A stretch of DNA of 64,000 bases, taken from NCBI GenBank assembly GCA_037178855.1, contig JASJZC010000004.1, positions 4,774,001 to 4,838,000 on the forward strand. Reading direction: 5' to 3'. The stretch is from Oscheius sp. JU75. Taxonomy: Eukaryota > Nematoda > Chromadorea > Rhabditida > Rhabditidae. Positions within the stretch are counted from its first letter, which is position 1. Each line of letters starts with the position of its first letter. The notes below the pieces were generated by a model. It was not told where the DNA came from and did no database searches. It was given only the letters and a program-made list of their open reading frames with translations. The position numbers and the translations under genes were made by a program. Positions 61,263-64,000 of this stretch are shown piece after piece.

Positions 61263-62134
61263 TAGAGCCCGGTAGTAGGGCTGCCCTACATCTATATAAA
61301 CGCAGCATAACAATTCGCGAGAGTACAATATAGCTTAAAGAGAGAATTAGAGTATAATCATCAACATTTTACAAGAGTGCAGGCGCTGTGCAGGCAATCG
61401 ATGCAGTAGGGGCAGGCTGTCTGCGCCGAATGACGTCATCCAGCCAAACAAAAACTGACAGGGCTGCCCCGCTCTGCACACGCGCAAAACTCGATTAGAA
61501 AACTTAAAAACCGCTCTATATAAACAAGGTCGCCTTGGGTTTTAAAACCGGAACAATAACTAAGAAACAGTCATTACTTGCTACTATCTAGCAAAACAAG
61601 TTTAAAACCCACTTTTTGACGTCTTCAGCCTCGATTCCTCCCAACTTCCACGGCAAGAGGGATCTGCAAAACGAGGAAATTAGAGCAGCCGCGAAGGAAA
61701 AAGTTTGCCGAGATAATTAGCTGCCAATGACAAAAACCGTAATAGTTCAAAATCAATGGAAAGTCGGTGATCATTCTTTGGTCCCCTATCTCTTCTTCTT
61801 TTTGTTTGCTCACTCCTGAACCAGGGAAGAAGCTGGTATATGTCTGGAGATAACCGTCTTTCTTCGAATCTTTCAGATAACTAAAAAAGGTTTATTTATC
61901 ACAACTTGTGACATCATTGCGAATTGAGAAGAAGAAGAAGAGCCTATGAGGTGGGTATTTTCTAGAAAATCACCAGTATGGACTGACTCAAATGAGGGGG
62001 ATGAAAACACCGGTGTCAACCACATTCGAGACTGTATGCACGATTAAAACATCGCGCGACATAAGCAACAACTAGCAAAAACAGTAAAAATCAACAAGTA
62101 TAAGCCGGATATGAAAGATGGAGAATGAGAATGA
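61263..62134. other. Interval between the transposons and ABCF2
   Basis: Two TATATAAA strings (about 61297 and 61515) each follow a GGGCTGCCC block, suggesting a duplicated promoter-like module, but no coding sequence begins nearby. A 62-codon minus frame (61813-61625) has no support. Confidence 0.35.
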
Positions 62135-64000
62135 TTAACGTTCCTTGACGAGTCCCTTCTCGCGCGAACGAACATCCTTGTCGATCTGTTTCCGCAGGTG
62201 CTCCTTGAAAGAGAAGATGTCGCCTTCCCATTTGGTGATATTCTGGTTGTCACAGACCCAGACCTCTTCGGCTACCTGTAAAAAAAGCGTCAGATGGTGC
62301 AACACAGATAGATACGTACCTGACTGACGAGACGGAAATCGTGAGAGACGAGAATCATTCCTCCGGGGAAGCAGTTGATGGCCTCGGCCAGCGCGTCGAT
62401 TGACTCCATATCGAGGTGATTGGTCGGCTCGTCGAGGAGGAGCAGGTGTGGTTGTTGCCAGGCCAGCCAGGCAAATGAGACACGGCATCTCTGGCCGTCG
62501 GAAAGCTGCTTCATCGGACAGACCTGAATACTTTGATTGGGAAGAAACGAGATATATAAAATACCTGTTCCCTTCCAGTGATTCCGTAGCGTCCGACGAT
62601 CTTTCTCATGTCTTCCTTTTCCTTGACCTCGGGGAACGAGGACATCATGAACTCGAGGGCTGACTTTTCAAGTGGGAGTTCTTCGTGAAGATGCTGTAAA
62701 GCTCAAAATTAGTCGAGAAACTAAAAAAAAGAAGGAAAATGATGAATCGACTAGGTTTATTTCTCGTGATCGCAGATTGTTCGTACTGCCTTCCGAACCT
62801 TCTAGCGACGATGACCACCGGAGAGGATCATGACGAAGATGATTACGAAGACGATGATCATGACAAGGGCGCGATCCGAGAGATTGTTTACAAACTCGGC
62901 CAGGTCATGTCCGTTAAAAGATTGGCTCGGCGAAGACGAAAGCGGAATCTGATACTGGGCTGGATTTCCCATCGCGTCGAGAAGCAGCTGCTCCACGGGC
63001 GGATTGGCCAGCGTACAGGCCTTGGTCCTGCTGATTCGGCCGAGAAGACGTGTGTAGGTGACCTTGTTTTCATCGTCGAGGAAGTTCGTAGCGAGCAGGA
63101 TACGCGGCTGTGGAGCATCTGCCCATCGCTGAAAGCCGTCTGGACGAGTCCACGTGAGAAGAGCACGCAGCTGGGCGTGTGCACTGACGTGTCCATCTCT
63201 CAGGGAGGCACTCACCGAGCTATTCTGACAACCTTTGAGAGTGAAGTGTAGAGCGACGTCCGAGATGTTACAGAGAACGAGCATACAGCGAGCAATCCTG
63301 TCCCGTTCGACTATCGGCTGGAAGATGAGAACTGTCGGCTTGCAGTTAGTTCCATTGGGAGAGGCTCTGATCGTGAGAGTAGACGGGATCTGGGTTGATT
63401 TGGTCTTGGCCGTCTCGGTGGGAGGTTCTGCTACCCTCGAGACTGGCTTGCTCTCATCCACGATGACCTTGTACAGCTCCTGGAGCATCGCGTCGGCATT
63501 CTCGCTCTTCGGCGACTTTCCAGTGTTGTCCTTCACGGAAGGGTCCGGCATTTTAAATGGCAGTTGAGTAGTCGCTTGCAGCCGTCCGTCGCAGCAGGAC
63601 GATACAGAGCTTACTCTTTTATCCCAATCCTTTTTGAAACTTTTGACAAAATTACTAATTACTCGTTTTGAATTCGAAACCAAAACAATCAACGTTTACC
63701 TGATGATACCGTCCGATCTTGACGTGAGAATGCCTCCTGATGAGTCCGTCAGTGGGCATGACATCGTTGCAGAGCAGCTTCAGCAAGGTGGACTTTCCGG
63801 CTCCATTGGGCCCGACAAGGGCGATTCGGGTATCGAGATCAATTCCGAAATCGATGTCTTTGTAGATCCAGGGCTAAAGATAGCATGCTTTACAGTCCGA
63901 CATCAAAACGAACCGTGTTTTCGTTGTAACGGAACGAGACGTGCTGGACCATGATGACCGGTGGCGGAATCTCTCCGGCATCGAAAAAGTAGAACTGTTT
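62135..64000 (-). CDS. abcf-2: ABCF2-type ATP-binding protein, C-terminal half, cut by window edge
   Basis: Only the second ABC domain is inside the window. Exons from 5' to 3' are about 64000-63913 ([15 protein letters not shown]), 63874-63702 (Walker [12 protein letters not shown]), 62696-62574 ([28 protein letters not shown]), 62523-62320 (signature [16 protein letters not shown], Walker [18 protein letters not shown]-loop SHDFRLVSQ) and about 62278-62135 ([19 protein letters not shown]...GLVKER, stop). It is a soluble twin-ATPase that acts with ribosomes, with no TM segments. The 1-kb intron 63701-62697 contains the MSP/TM gene on the same strand. Confidence 0.93.
62802..63551 (-). CDS. 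Divergent MSP-domain tail-anchored protein nested in ABCF2
   Basis: Single exon of 249 residues. An MSP-like domain lies at about residues 55-165: [40 protein letters not shown], then [14 protein letters not shown] and LLTWTRPDG. The C-terminus is a hydrophobic anchor ([15 protein letters not shown]) followed by SGGHRR. The layout resembles VAP proteins at ER contact sites, but the sequence is divergent and the linker is not coiled coil. Nematodes have many MSP-domain genes, often small and sperm-expressed. The start is MPDPSVKDN at 63551; the upstream open frame (to 63692) is ignored. It is intronless and on the same strand as its host. Confidence 0.68.
   Translation of the reverse strand: MPDPSVKDNTGKSPKSENADAMLQELYKVIVDESKPVSRVAEPPTETAKTKSTQIPSTLTIRASPNGTNCKPTVLIFQPIVERDRIARCMLVLCNISDVALHFTLKGCQNSSVSASLRDGHVSAHAQLRALLTWTRPDGFQRWADAPQPRILLATNFLDDENKVTYTRLLGRISRTKACTLANPPVEQLLLDAMGNPAQYQIPLSSSPSQSFNGHDLAEFVNNLSDRALVMIIVFVIIFVMILSGGHRR

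Noticed and set aside
62739-63251. 170-codon plus-strand frame in the ABCF2 intron
   Set aside because: Antisense shadow of the MSP/TM gene.
1-64000. CRISPR array or bacterial operon
   Set aside because: No regularly spaced identical short repeats; introns, snRNA and families are eukaryotic.

Overview
The window is a piece of nematode nuclear genome. Genes are dense and split by many short introns (about 35-60 bp, donors GTAAG or GTCAG, acceptors TTTCAG). The gene families include cuticlin-type ZP proteins, a WAGO-like Argonaute with decayed catalytic residues, an MSP-domain protein, a nematode-type two-PDZ protein, UGTs and a CCCH germline-type zinc-finger protein. There is also an SL1-like sequence. 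The nematode clade cannot be settled from this sequence.

Layout, left to right. Positions 1-10.6 kb hold a perfect 540-bp tandem duplication that includes the 5' part of a golgin-84-like gene, the intact golgin-like gene (+), ribosomal protein eL22 (-), Integrator subunit 7 (+) with a coiled-coil gene nested antisense in one intron, and a small secreted peptide gene (+). Positions 12.3-22.8 kb hold a four-TM membrane protein gene (+). Its first intron hosts an antisense small secreted protein, and a 7.3-kb intron hosts three head-to-tail UDP-glycosyltransferases spaced only 66 and 98 bp apart, which resembles a nematode operon. Positions 22.8-26.5 kb are gene-poor. A sphingomyelin synthase gene (+) follows at 26.5-29.1 kb. 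Positions 29.3-36.5 kb form one ZP-domain gene (-), whose large first intron contains a complete Argonaute gene (+).

Positions 37.2-41.9 kb encode a type I diacylglycerol kinase (-); one of its introns carries a repeat-protein relic, part of which recurs inverted near 52 kb. Positions 43.3-48.3 kb encode a SUV39-like SET/AT-hook methyltransferase (+), with an antisense U2 snRNA and an SL1-like sequence in one intron. Next come an atypical homeodomain-like gene (-) and a tandem CCCH zinc-finger gene (-). Positions 53.1-60.3 kb encode a copper-transporting P1B-ATPase (-) with an intronless PDZ gene nested in an intron. A nested pair of Tc1/mariner-like foldback elements follows, and the window ends in ABCF2 (-, cut by the window edge) with an intronless MSP/TM gene inside its last large intron.

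The outstanding property is gene nesting: at least seven host introns contain whole genes or an snRNA. Several functions fit germline small-RNA and chromatin work (Argonaute, SET/AT-hook, CCCH), RNA processing (INTS7, U2, SL-like), cuticle (ZP) and lipid signalling (SMS, DGK). They do not form one obvious pathway. Exon joins were made by eye from splice signals, reading frame and family similarity.
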